From an uncultured Pseudodesulfovibrio sp. (lineage in GTDB: Bacteria > Desulfobacterota > Desulfovibrionia > Desulfovibrionales > Desulfovibrionaceae), in NCBI RefSeq assembly GCF_963677845.1, contig NZ_OY782498.1, positions 3,631,001-3,695,000 on the forward strand: a stretch of DNA of 64,000 nucleotides. The letters run 5' to 3'. A program made the translations under genes and the position numbers. Position 1 is the stretch's first letter, and every line of letters starts with the position of its first letter. The notes below the pieces were generated by a model. The model was not told the DNA's origin and made no database searches. It saw only the letters and a program-made list of their open reading frames with translations. Below are positions 8,170 to 15,769 of the stretch, piece after piece.

Positions 8170-8825
8170 GATACGCTCATAAGTTGTGCAGTGACGGTTG
8201 TGCCGTCAAAGTCAATGCGAATATAGCCGCCGCCTGCCAGCATACCGGGATTGATAACCGGGGTTTTTCCGATTATGTCCACTGCTTTTGATTCGTGAAT
8301 ATGACCAGTAAGGACCAGTGCTGGTTGAACTCGCTCAATGAATGTACGGACGCCGGGGCTGCCGACATGCTGTCCATTGCCGAGTTGGTCCACCTTGGAG
8401 CCGTGGGGCGGTTCGTGAATAACCGCAATAAGCTGGTCAAATCCTTCTGCCTGCGCGTGGGTTTCATCCAACCATTGGGCAATAGTTTCTTCAGGGACTT
8501 CACTGGGGGTGCCAAACGGTGTTGGCGTGGACATGCCTACCCCCATGAGGCCAAGGCCGGAAGTCAGCTCTCGGACACGCAGATGGATGTCCATGTCCTG
8601 TTCTTTGAGGTAGGCTTGTACCGTATCAGTATCCATATTTCCCGGCTGGGCCAGGATGCGAGGATTGATAGTGGCTACAACGTCAATTACGTTGCTGACA
8701 GCTTCGCGACTGCCGCGATTGGTGATGTCACCGGTAATGATGACAGCCTCTGCGCCGGACAGGTCGGGAATGGCCTCAATGAGACCGGTGGATTCGTGTA
8801 TATCGCCAAATGCTATCCAATACAT
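8166..8825 (-). CDS. Calcineurin-like metallophosphoesterase
   Basis: A 219-residue cytoplasmic phosphoesterase of the YfcE/MJ0936-like type. Metal ligands appear in FGDIHES near the N-terminus, ITGDITNRGS, QPGNMDT (Asn nucleophile-helper), AVIHEPPHG and LTGHIHES, the ordered GDxH, GD, GN, H, GHxH motifs of the superfamily. The start at 8825 (MYWIAFGDIHES) is preceded by CAGGAGA; an upstream in-frame ATG lacks such support. Substrate is not predictable. Translationally coupled to rlmH. Confidence 0.85.
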   Translation of the reverse strand: MYWIAFGDIHESTGLIEAIPDLSGAEAVIITGDITNRGSREAVSNVIDVVATINPRILAQPGNMDTDTVQAYLKEQDMDIHLRVRELTSGLGLMGVGMSTPTPFGTPSEVPEETIAQWLDETHAQAEGFDQLIAVIHEPPHGSKVDQLGNGQHVGSPGVRTFIERVQPALVLTGHIHESKAVDIIGKTPVINPGMLAGGGYIRIDFDGTTVTAQLMSVS

Positions 8826-8911
8826 GATTATGTTCTCCTGAAAAAACTGGCATGACCCTATCGTTGAGTCATGCCGTTCGTCAACGGACTGTGGAGGGAG
8901 GACATAAAAGA

Positions 8912-8940
8912 GCGGGTGCCCCTGTATATGGAGCACCCGC
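8912..8940 (-). terminator. Terminator of the Lon-like protease gene
   Basis: GCGGGTGC and GCACCCGC arms (8-bp stem plus an inner CC/GG pairing) followed on the minus strand by TCTTTTAT. It lies ten bases beyond the protease stop. Confidence 0.7.
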
Positions 8941-8950
8941 GAAGCGTGTC

Positions 8951-11362
8951 TTATTCGTTTTTATCACCCGGCACAGCGAGCTTGGCGAGTTCGGCCAGTC
9001 TGTCGTCTACCATACGGTAGAGTGTGCCTGTGGGGTATTTCCCTTTTCTGTCGGGCTTGCCGCATCGTATGCCGGTGAGAATGTACATGGCTTCCTCAAT
9101 GGTCTTGACCGGGAAGATATGGAACATGCCGTCTTCCACGGCTTGAACCACCTCGTCCTTGAGCATCAGGTTGACCACGTTGTCCGCTGGCAGGATAACG
9201 CCTTGCTTGCCTGTCAGCTTGCGACGCCGACAGACTTCGAAGAAGCCTTCGATCTTGCGGTTGACGCCGCCCACGGCCATGACTGCGCCATTTTGGGATA
9301 CGGCACCAGTGAAGGCGTAGGATAAGTTGATTGGTGCACCGGATAGGGCAGAGAGTAGGGAAGCCAGTTCTGCGCCCGAAGCCGAATCGCCTTCAATACC
9401 CGCGTAGGACTGTTCGAAACAAAGCGAACCGGTCATGACGATCGGTTTATCCTGTGCAAACAGCCGGACCAGATAGGACTTGATGATCATCATGCCCTTG
9501 GTGTGGATAGGGCCACCCATCTGGGCTTCGCGTTCCAAATCGAGAATACCGCCGTGACCAACGCCTGCGGTGCAGGATATCTGGTGCGGCAGACCGAATT
9601 CGTAATCACCGAAGAGCGTGACAGACAATCCATTGGCTCGACCTGCGGCCTGTCCATCGGTGGCGACCTTGATAACCTGTCGGTCATAGTCGGTCATGAA
9701 TTCTTCTTCATAGAGATTGACGCGGTAATCCTTGGCAGCAACCGCCTCGTTCAGGGCTTCAAGATCGACGGTATCCTTTCCGGCCATGCGTGCAAAAGCG
9801 GACGCTTCGATCATGCGTTCGCGCACGAGCGGGATGTAGAGGGAAAGCCGTTTCTGGTCTTCCACCAATCGGGATGAAAAATCGACCAACCCGGCGATGG
9901 CTTCTCTGGTCAACGGCAGAACTTTGGTCTCGCGTGCAGTCTGGCCGATGATGGATATGTAGTTTTTAATGTTAGCCGCATTCCGCGCCGCTGCGTGTTG
10001 CAAGTGCGCCTTGAGTTTGAAGTATTTGGCGAACCGGTCATCATTATAGAGCAGTATTTCGTAGTGCTCGTCAGAGCCGATAAGAACGATTTTGATGTCC
10101 AGATCAATCGGTTCAGGCTGGATGGTCCGAGCGCGAACTTGTTCCTGATCCACGGGATCTTCGATTCGCGATTGGCCGGACCTGAGAGCGCGGAGCAATC
10201 CTTCCCACGAGACATGGTTGGAAAGCAGGTCCTCCATATTCAACAGAAGGAAACCGCCGTTGGCCTGATGCAGTGAACCGGCCTTGATAAGGGTGAAGTC
10301 CGTATACAGTGCGCCCATTTCGGCTTCGCGTTCGATGGAGCCGAGCAGGTTGAAGGCCGTGGGGTGATCTTCCACCACCACTGGTGCACCCTTGGTCTTG
10401 CCGTTGTCCACAAACAGGTTGACCTCGAACCGTGTGAAAAAGTCTTCACCAGACGGCATCCCTTCGGGCAGTAATCCGGCCAAGGAAGTGTCGCGAGGCA
10501 TGAATTGATCGACGTTTTCCACGACTTCGTTGACCAGTGCTTCGAAGTATTCAGACAAGCCTTTGATGGATTTGAATTTGTCAGAAACCTGTGAAAAACA
10601 ATCCTGCATGACAGCCTTGGCTGTTTCTCGGTGCAGATCATTTTCGGACTCGCGCATCTCCATTTCGTTCTGATTGATCAAGCGAAGAATGGAGCTGACT
10701 CCGGCGAGGAGTTCTTCGCCTTTGGCCTTGAGTTTTTTGCGCTGGCCGGGTTTGATCTTGTCGAAGTCCTTGTCCGATATGACTTCGCCGTCAACGATGG
10801 GCGAAAGGGTGAGTACCCCTTCATCATCGAGACTGAGGGAAAAGTTTTCCTTTTCAGCGGTGGCGTCCATCTCGTTGAACAATTTTTCGCGTTTAGCGTT
10901 GAATTTTTTGACAATCCGTTCATGTTTCTTCTGGAAAGTATCCTTTTCGAATCGAGCCGGAATTTCCTGACGGATATGGGTCATAGCCTTGTGCTGAGCC
11001 ACTTTGAACTTTCGGCCCTTGCCCGCAGGTATGGACACGGCAATAGGTCTGTCGTTGTCTTCGAAATTGTAGAGATACACCCAGTCACACGGTGGTGCGG
11101 CCTTAGCGGCTGTGGGTTTCAAAAAGGATTTGACGAAATATGTCCGGCCCATATTCGGCTCACCGGAAACGTAGAGATTATGTTCGTTGCCTCTGATCTC
11201 AAGGGCTAGCGACAGGGCTTGAATGGCTCTGGGCTGGAGCTTGGGGTAGACATTTTTGTCCGGGATATCGGCACTGGTTTCATAGGGGATCTTGGTCGGG
11301 TCCAGCGTGGCCCGGAGCTTGGAGCCGGGAAGCCCTTTGAGGGCGGGAGTAGTCTTCTTCAT
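8951..11362 (-). CDS. Lon-like ATP-dependent protease with AAA_32 domain
   Basis: An 803-residue AAA+ protease of the Lon-related family with an AAA_32 ATPase domain and a C-terminal S16 peptidase. The nucleotide loop is GEPNMGRT near residue 57; Arg in place of Lys is what I recall for this family. A Ser-Lys dyad is visible in GDSASGAELASLLSA and GGVNRKIEGFFEVCRR, within residues about 650-760. A coiled helical insertion lies around 150-270. No transmembrane segment is seen, so it is soluble. The start at 11362 (MKKTTPALKG) is the first supported by alignment logic; the ribosome-binding site is weak. It stands alone between two terminators. Protein quality control is the inferred role. Confidence 0.88.
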   Translation of the reverse strand: MKKTTPALKGLPGSKLRATLDPTKIPYETSADIPDKNVYPKLQPRAIQALSLALEIRGNEHNLYVSGEPNMGRTYFVKSFLKPTAAKAAPPCDWVYLYNFEDNDRPIAVSIPAGKGRKFKVAQHKAMTHIRQEIPARFEKDTFQKKHERIVKKFNAKREKLFNEMDATAEKENFSLSLDDEGVLTLSPIVDGEVISDKDFDKIKPGQRKKLKAKGEELLAGVSSILRLINQNEMEMRESENDLHRETAKAVMQDCFSQVSDKFKSIKGLSEYFEALVNEVVENVDQFMPRDTSLAGLLPEGMPSGEDFFTRFEVNLFVDNGKTKGAPVVVEDHPTAFNLLGSIEREAEMGALYTDFTLIKAGSLHQANGGFLLLNMEDLLSNHVSWEGLLRALRSGQSRIEDPVDQEQVRARTIQPEPIDLDIKIVLIGSDEHYEILLYNDDRFAKYFKLKAHLQHAAARNAANIKNYISIIGQTARETKVLPLTREAIAGLVDFSSRLVEDQKRLSLYIPLVRERMIEASAFARMAGKDTVDLEALNEAVAAKDYRVNLYEEEFMTDYDRQVIKVATDGQAAGRANGLSVTLFGDYEFGLPHQISCTAGVGHGGILDLEREAQMGGPIHTKGMMIIKSYLVRLFAQDKPIVMTGSLCFEQSYAGIEGDSASGAELASLLSALSGAPINLSYAFTGAVSQNGAVMAVGGVNRKIEGFFEVCRRRKLTGKQGVILPADNVVNLMLKDEVVQAVEDGMFHIFPVKTIEEAMYILTGIRCGKPDRKGKYPTGTLYRMVDDRLAELAKLAVPGDKNE

Positions 11363-11466
11363 TGAATGCTCATGCTGTATTATTCGTGCACGACATTGGC
11401 ACTTTATGAATCTAAGGTGTTTTTCCTCGGTTGTCACCATCCATTGTGTCAGGCTGCCCATGAAAA

Positions 11467-11490
11467 AAGGCGACCTTGAAAGGTCGCCTT
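11467..11490 (-). terminator. Rho-independent terminator of envelope pair 2
   Basis: AAGGCGACC and GGTCGCCTT arms followed on the minus strand by a T-run. It lies 22 bases beyond the stop of the gene at 11513-12739. Confidence 0.88.
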
Positions 11491-11512
11491 ATCTGTTTCA
11501 AGCGCAATGTGC

Positions 11513-12739
11513 CTACAATCCGGTCCCCTTGAAAAGAGCTTTTTGTAGTCCAAGGCTCCATTGCCCTTTGGGGAATCCGTATTTCACTGCGAAATTATCT
11601 AAAGCCTGTTTGGTCATTGGTCCCCAGTTTTGGTCGATTGTACCTTTGTAGTAGCCAAGGTCGCGCAAACGGACCTGCATGGCTTTTACGTCTTCTGGAA
11701 AGAGAGGGTTCAGGAAAGCCGTGCCACGCCCATACGGGCCTTCGCCGGACCTTGTTTGAGGTGTTGGCGTTGGGGCGTATGCATTGACAGGTACTTTTTG
11801 TTGATGAGGAACCGGGCGATATGTCTGTTGAGGCTGATTTGTGCTCACGGCAGGAGGGGCGGTTGCAGTCTGCATAGGAGCAGACGGCCCGGAGGCGGAC
11901 GGTTTGGAGTTGTATCGGGCAACATGATTTCTTTCGCGTAAATCTTGGTTGATCCCACTTCCCGGTGTGTAATAGTAATTGTTGTAAAATCGGTCACGGA
12001 GGCTGGACGGGTTGAATTTTGCTGCGAACATGTGCACTCGCCAGCCATCATAGTCGAGATATGACTCCTGCTTTTTTGCCAGATTGTCCCGTTGCCATTG
12101 TGCTTTTTTCCGATCACTCATGATGACTTCAAATTTGGCATCCGCAGGGAGACGGTTTTTGACGAAGGTCATAACCAGATATTTATCGATTTTAGTTTGG
12201 TCTCGTTGAGGATTGAAACCGTATGTTTTGGCTGCATGGTAGACCGCTCCCCAATCCCCACGGGATTCAATCGGGACAGCTTGAAGAAATGTCGCATACG
12301 GGATCATATAGACTTCTAGGGTCAGTTTTGATGGAGAAGATGTTGCGGCCAAACATTGTGTGATGCTGATCTTGTCCTTTTGAACAGTGTATTGAGCCAA
12401 ATATTGCAGGGTTGCGATGCGTTCATTCGGATCGAAAAGATGGATGACACCGGCCACATCAGCTGCATAGTTGTCGCCGATACCGTAGTTTTGGCCTATG
12501 ACCGGGATCGCCCCGCCATGTTTGAAAGTGTAGAAGTACCCGTTGTTGAGGCCTTCCATATATGCATCTGCCCCGGGAATAAATGAGACAGAGCTCGGTC
12601 CTTGTTGGTTGGTGAGTTTGGCGGCTACGGCATAAGATACGGCAAGGGCATCCGGCGGCCACTCCACATCCTGTCCCATGACGGGGGAGACTGTTGTCAG
12701 GCATATCAGAAGGCTGAGAGCGAGAATGCGCTTTTTCAT
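11513..12739 (-). CDS. Exported protein with C-terminal peptidoglycan-binding-like domain (pair 2)
   Basis: A 408-residue secreted protein. Residues 1-22 are a signal peptide (MKKRILALSLLICL..., cleavage after VMG). Residues about 25-280 are a domain I do not recognise; a Pro/Gln/Thr-rich linker follows (about 280-340); the last ~65 residues (from NPLFPEDVKAMQVRLRDLG) resemble a peptidoglycan-binding helical domain with the YYKGTIDQNWGP turn. It is homologous over its length to the lipoprotein at 13544-14869: compare KYLVMTFVKNRL with KYFIMTFCKDRL, and the nearly identical C-termini ending KALFKGTGL. The start at 12739 is set by GGGGGA; it lies 11 bases after the partner gene. A cell-wall-attached periplasmic role is inferred. 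Confidence 0.75.
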   Translation of the reverse strand: MKKRILALSLLICLTTVSPVMGQDVEWPPDALAVSYAVAAKLTNQQGPSSVSFIPGADAYMEGLNNGYFYTFKHGGAIPVIGQNYGIGDNYAADVAGVIHLFDPNERIATLQYLAQYTVQKDKISITQCLAATSSPSKLTLEVYMIPYATFLQAVPIESRGDWGAVYHAAKTYGFNPQRDQTKIDKYLVMTFVKNRLPADAKFEVIMSDRKKAQWQRDNLAKKQESYLDYDGWRVHMFAAKFNPSSLRDRFYNNYYYTPGSGINQDLRERNHVARYNSKPSASGPSAPMQTATAPPAVSTNQPQQTYRPVPHQQKVPVNAYAPTPTPQTRSGEGPYGRGTAFLNPLFPEDVKAMQVRLRDLGYYKGTIDQNWGPMTKQALDNFAVKYGFPKGQWSLGLQKALFKGTGL

Positions 12740-12750
12740 GGTGTCCCCCA

Positions 12751-13401
12751 TTACCAAAGTTGTGTGTCTTCTTGAGTCGCCTGCGGACCAGGCATGCCAT
12801 ATCCGAAGCCTGAATAGTCAGGGCTCATGTTTCCTGGGGCGTCAGCCGTGCCATCGTGTCCTGTTTGGACACCTCGTGAATTGCGCATACCCATGGCCGA
12901 TTTCCCGTAGGCTTTTTTTTCTTTTTCGAGTCTACGAAGGACTTCTACGGAAAGATCTACGCCTTTCTTAATACCCTCAATGGCTTTGATGGCTGTGATG
13001 ATTTCCGGGTTGGATGCAAAGACGAATCCCATAATCATGTCCTGAAAGCGGCTTTGTGCTTCATTCTTTGTGTAATCAATGATGGCAACCGCGGCTTTCT
13101 CAGCGGTTGTTAGCTCGCGATGAGTGATCGGTTTTGGAGGGGTGTCTGTCCATGGACTTTGCCAGCCGTGTTCCGGGTCCATAACGGGGACGCCTTCTAT
13201 TCCTATGGTGGGCTCCATGGCCGGGCCTTTTCTTCCTGATGGTCCTCTCAGAGCAGAACCGTCGCTTCCGCCACCGTTTCCACTCCCTCCACTATCGCAT
13301 CCGCTTGCCAAGAGAGGTGTGGGGGCAGTCATGAAGAAAATAAACATGATGGCACCTGCGAACCAACAGGAGAGTGCTGTAAATTGTTGGGAGAAAGACA
13401 T
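12751..13401 (-). CDS. Small exported protein, partner of pair 2
   Basis: A 216-residue protein with a long N-terminal hydrophobic segment (about 10-32) followed by LLASGCDSGG. The Cys fits a relaxed lipobox, so it may be a lipoprotein rather than a cleaved secreted protein. A Gly/Ser/Pro-rich stretch follows, then a helical charged segment (about 95-170, including AIKAIEGIKKGVDLSVEV) and a Gly/Pro-rich tail. I do not recognise a family. AAGGAG precedes the ATG. It is directly upstream of the PG-binding protein, the same order as the 278-residue protein and its partner at 13544-15745, but its sequence similarity to that protein is not obvious by eye. Confidence 0.7.
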   Translation of the reverse strand: MSFSQQFTALSCWFAGAIMFIFFMTAPTPLLASGCDSGGSGNGGGSDGSALRGPSGRKGPAMEPTIGIEGVPVMDPEHGWQSPWTDTPPKPITHRELTTAEKAAVAIIDYTKNEAQSRFQDMIMGFVFASNPEIITAIKAIEGIKKGVDLSVEVLRRLEKEKKAYGKSAMGMRNSRGVQTGHDGTADAPGNMSPDYSGFGYGMPGPQATQEDTQLW

Positions 13402-13500
13402 TTAAAGACTCCTTGTTGAAAAAAAGCTGCACCGCCAAAAATTGATATTTATAGTTGTTTTTAAGTTTATGTTTGTTGTTTTGTCTTTGAAGGAAAATAA

Positions 13501-13534
13501 ACAAAGGCGGTCCTATTATCGGGACCGCCTTTGT
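13501..13534 (-). terminator. Rho-independent terminator of envelope pair 1
   Basis: Perfect 13-bp stem ACAAAGGCGGTCC/GGACCGCCTTTGT followed on the minus strand by TTATTTT. It isolates pair 1 from pair 2, which therefore needs its own promoter in the AT-rich 100 bases at 13402-13500. Confidence 0.88.
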
Positions 13535-13543
13535 AGGGAGTGA

Positions 13544-14869
13544 TTACAGTCCGGTTCCTTTGAACAGGGCCTTTTGAACCCCGAGGCTCCATTGCCCTTT
13601 GGGAAAGCCGTATTTGACGGCGAAGTTGTCCAGAGCCTGTTTGGTCAGAGGACCAAAGTTCTGGTCGATTTTGCCTTTATAGTAGCCAAGCTCTTTCAGG
13701 CGGACCTGCATGACCTTGACGTCTTCCGGGAAGACCGGGTTCAGGAACGCGCGCCCAGCACCAAGTGGTCCATCGGTAGAAGGTGCCTGCATTGCTGGGG
13801 CAGGAGCCGCTGGCATAGCGGGAGCAGGTGCGGCTGACATAGCGGGAGCTGGTGCCGCAGGCATAGCGGGAGCTGGTGCGGCTGGCATCGCAGGAGCTGG
13901 AGCCGAAGTTGCTGTGGCTGCGGCAGGTTGTGCGGCAACAGGAGCAGGAGGGGCTTCAGTGCGATCTTTTTTCACGTTGGCGAACTCACCAACCACCACG
14001 GCTGGAAGATAACCTGTCGGGTCTTGTTTGTAGGTGACGCCCACGTAGAATCTACTTCTGCTTGAGCCGGGAGTGAACTCGCCACCCGCTATCAGAATAC
14101 GCCAGCCAGAGTCGTTGATGGAAATTGCTTCGGCCAATTTTGTGCCTGCGCCATATGCGCGGCTTGTTACTTTCATGGCCAGCGAGGATTCCTGGAACAA
14201 CCGATCTTTACAGAAGGTCATGATGAAGTATTTGGATTTGATGCCGGTTTTGGAACCATCTTCGCCATAGGTCATGGGTTCGGCGTTTTCAATGGCGAAC
14301 AGGTAGTAGTCCATGTAACTGGTGAGTGTGGAAGCGACAGCCTTGAATGTCTTTTCTTTGACGAAGAATGTTTCCACTCTTGGAAAGTCCGGCGGGATGC
14401 CAACTACAACGGATTTGGTGATATTGACGGATCTTTTTGTCACCACGTACTGGGCTGCGTAATAGACGCCCGCACGACGGTTGATGACATCTTTGAACAG
14501 GAATACGCCTTCAAGCATGACCAGAACTTCACCTTGATTGAGCACGGTGGTTTCGTACCCGGTCACGGCCACGTTTTGGACGTCGAATCCCTCGTAATCA
14601 AATTCTTTTTCGCCAACGGCATGACGGCCAGCAGGATCGAAGGTGACATTTTCCACCGCGATTTTCCCACCGCGAAGGCGTTCGAGTAAAGCCGAAGTTA
14701 CCAGCTTGATGTCATCGGGAGCCTGTTCCTGTTTGACGGGAATGACCTCGGGCGTCTGCACCTTTTTAGGTGGAGGCGGTGGAGGAGTTGAACCCAGACC
14801 ATCCATTTTGCAGGCGGTCAGGGCAAGGCTGAACAATACCAGAATCGTGAGAATGGTATATTTGCGCAT
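13544..14869 (-). CDS. Lipoprotein with C-terminal peptidoglycan-binding-like domain (pair 1)
   Basis: A 441-residue lipoprotein: MRKYTILTILVLFSLALTAC has a lipobox LTAC with Cys20. A run of six prolines follows, then an unrecognised domain (about 40-300) shared with the protein at 11513-12739, an Ala/Pro-rich repetitive linker (about 305-370) and a final ~65-residue domain (NPVFPEDVKVMQVRLKELG, YYKGKIDQNFGPLTKQALD) like a peptidoglycan-binding module. The start at 14869 gives the lipoprotein signal; a longer in-frame start at 14905 would bury it. The gene follows the 278-residue exported protein by 39 bases. A structural bridge between membrane and cell wall is inferred. Confidence 0.78.
   Translation of the reverse strand: MRKYTILTILVLFSLALTACKMDGLGSTPPPPPPKKVQTPEVIPVKQEQAPDDIKLVTSALLERLRGGKIAVENVTFDPAGRHAVGEKEFDYEGFDVQNVAVTGYETTVLNQGEVLVMLEGVFLFKDVINRRAGVYYAAQYVVTKRSVNITKSVVVGIPPDFPRVETFFVKEKTFKAVASTLTSYMDYYLFAIENAEPMTYGEDGSKTGIKSKYFIMTFCKDRLFQESSLAMKVTSRAYGAGTKLAEAISINDSGWRILIAGGEFTPGSSRSRFYVGVTYKQDPTGYLPAVVVGEFANVKKDRTEAPPAPVAAQPAAATATSAPAPAMPAAPAPAMPAAPAPAMSAAPAPAMPAAPAPAMQAPSTDGPLGAGRAFLNPVFPEDVKVMQVRLKELGYYKGKIDQNFGPLTKQALDNFAVKYGFPKGQWSLGVQKALFKGTGL
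13787..13906 (-). repeat. 24-bp tandem repeat encoding APAPAM[P/S/Q]A
   Basis: About five imperfect copies of a 24-bp unit, reading APAPAM followed by P, S or Q and A, form the linker of the pair-1 lipoprotein. Copies differ by few synonymous and non-synonymous changes, suggesting recent expansion. The homologous linker in pair 2 lacks the repeat. Confidence 0.85.
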
Positions 14870-14908
14870 ATGAATTATTACCTTGTTTTTGGACTCGCGG
14901 TGCAAGCG

Positions 14909-15745
14909 TTAAATCTGAGGTGTGCCGCCGGCAATAGGACTGGCCGGAGCGGAAGACATGGGGTCAAACGTCGGATCAGGCGAGTAGTCAGGGACCGAGG
15001 CGCGGTTCTCGGCACCCAGTATGTTGGCTGCCTGCTCCATGGCTTTGCCGATGCCCTTTTCTGCTCCGTAGTCCACACCTTTTTTAGCACCGTATCTGGC
15101 TATTGCCTTGACTGCGACAACTGTTGCGCGTTTACGGACTTTTTTTGTGATTGCGTTACGGGCCAGATTGATTCCAGCACGGGCCGTAGAGAATGCTTTG
15201 TCTGCGTTCATTGGCGAGAATTTACCAACGAGACCGGATGCGCCTCCGCCGATAACGATGCCTTTGACGATGTCACCGGGAGCTTTGCCGTCACGGTATG
15301 CGTTGGCACCACCTCGAGCTGCACCAAGCGCGGCCGCTGTAACCCAGCCTACACCAGGAACAAAGGAGAGACCTTCCTGCGAGTACTCGCCAAGTTTGTC
15401 CAGGATTTCAAGCGTCTTGACGCAGGCATCCAACATGGCCGCTTCATTGTTGGCGGCGTTTGAGTTTTGCTCCAGAAAGACTTGGCGGATAGTGAGCAAG
15501 TCACGTTTTGTGATAGTCGAGCCAGTGAAAGCCGTTATCAAGGTGTCTTGCTGCGACGGATTGAGGTTCCCGAAGATGTCCACCAACTCACTGGGTTTCC
15601 ACGGATCGATTTTTAAATCTTTTGGTGGGCCTCCTACATCGCCGCCGCCTCCGCCGTAGGCAGAAGCCTCGGTCGGTGCAAGGAGCAGAGTGAGTGCGAG
15701 CAGGAACGCCACGACCCCATGCATACCTCTTGTCGTTTTTGACAT
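14909..15745 (-). CDS. Exported Gly-rich helical protein, partner of pair 1
   Basis: A 278-residue protein with a clear signal peptide (hydrophobic 10-24, cleavage after EASA at 29) leading into YGGGGGDVGG. Residues about 45-115 are helical; about 120-170 contain a Gly/Ala-rich hydrophobic stretch (VPGVGWVTAAALGAARGGAN, IVIGGGASGLVGKF) reminiscent of membrane-active glycine-zipper segments; about 180-215 are basic. I do not recognise a family. GGGAG precedes the ATG. It follows the propeller gene by 24 bases and precedes the pair-1 lipoprotein, so the three are probably one operon. Confidence 0.72.
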   Translation of the reverse strand: MSKTTRGMHGVVAFLLALTLLLAPTEASAYGGGGGDVGGPPKDLKIDPWKPSELVDIFGNLNPSQQDTLITAFTGSTITKRDLLTIRQVFLEQNSNAANNEAAMLDACVKTLEILDKLGEYSQEGLSFVPGVGWVTAAALGAARGGANAYRDGKAPGDIVKGIVIGGGASGLVGKFSPMNADKAFSTARAGINLARNAITKKVRKRATVVAVKAIARYGAKKGVDYGAEKGIGKAMEQAANILGAENRASVPDYSPDPTFDPMSSAPASPIAGGTPQI

Positions 15746-15769
15746 GGTTATCTCCCGATTTGTTATAAG

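Noticed and set aside
13787-13906. Possible CRISPR-like direct repeats
   Set aside because: The 24-bp units are contiguous without spacers and encode an in-frame protein linker.
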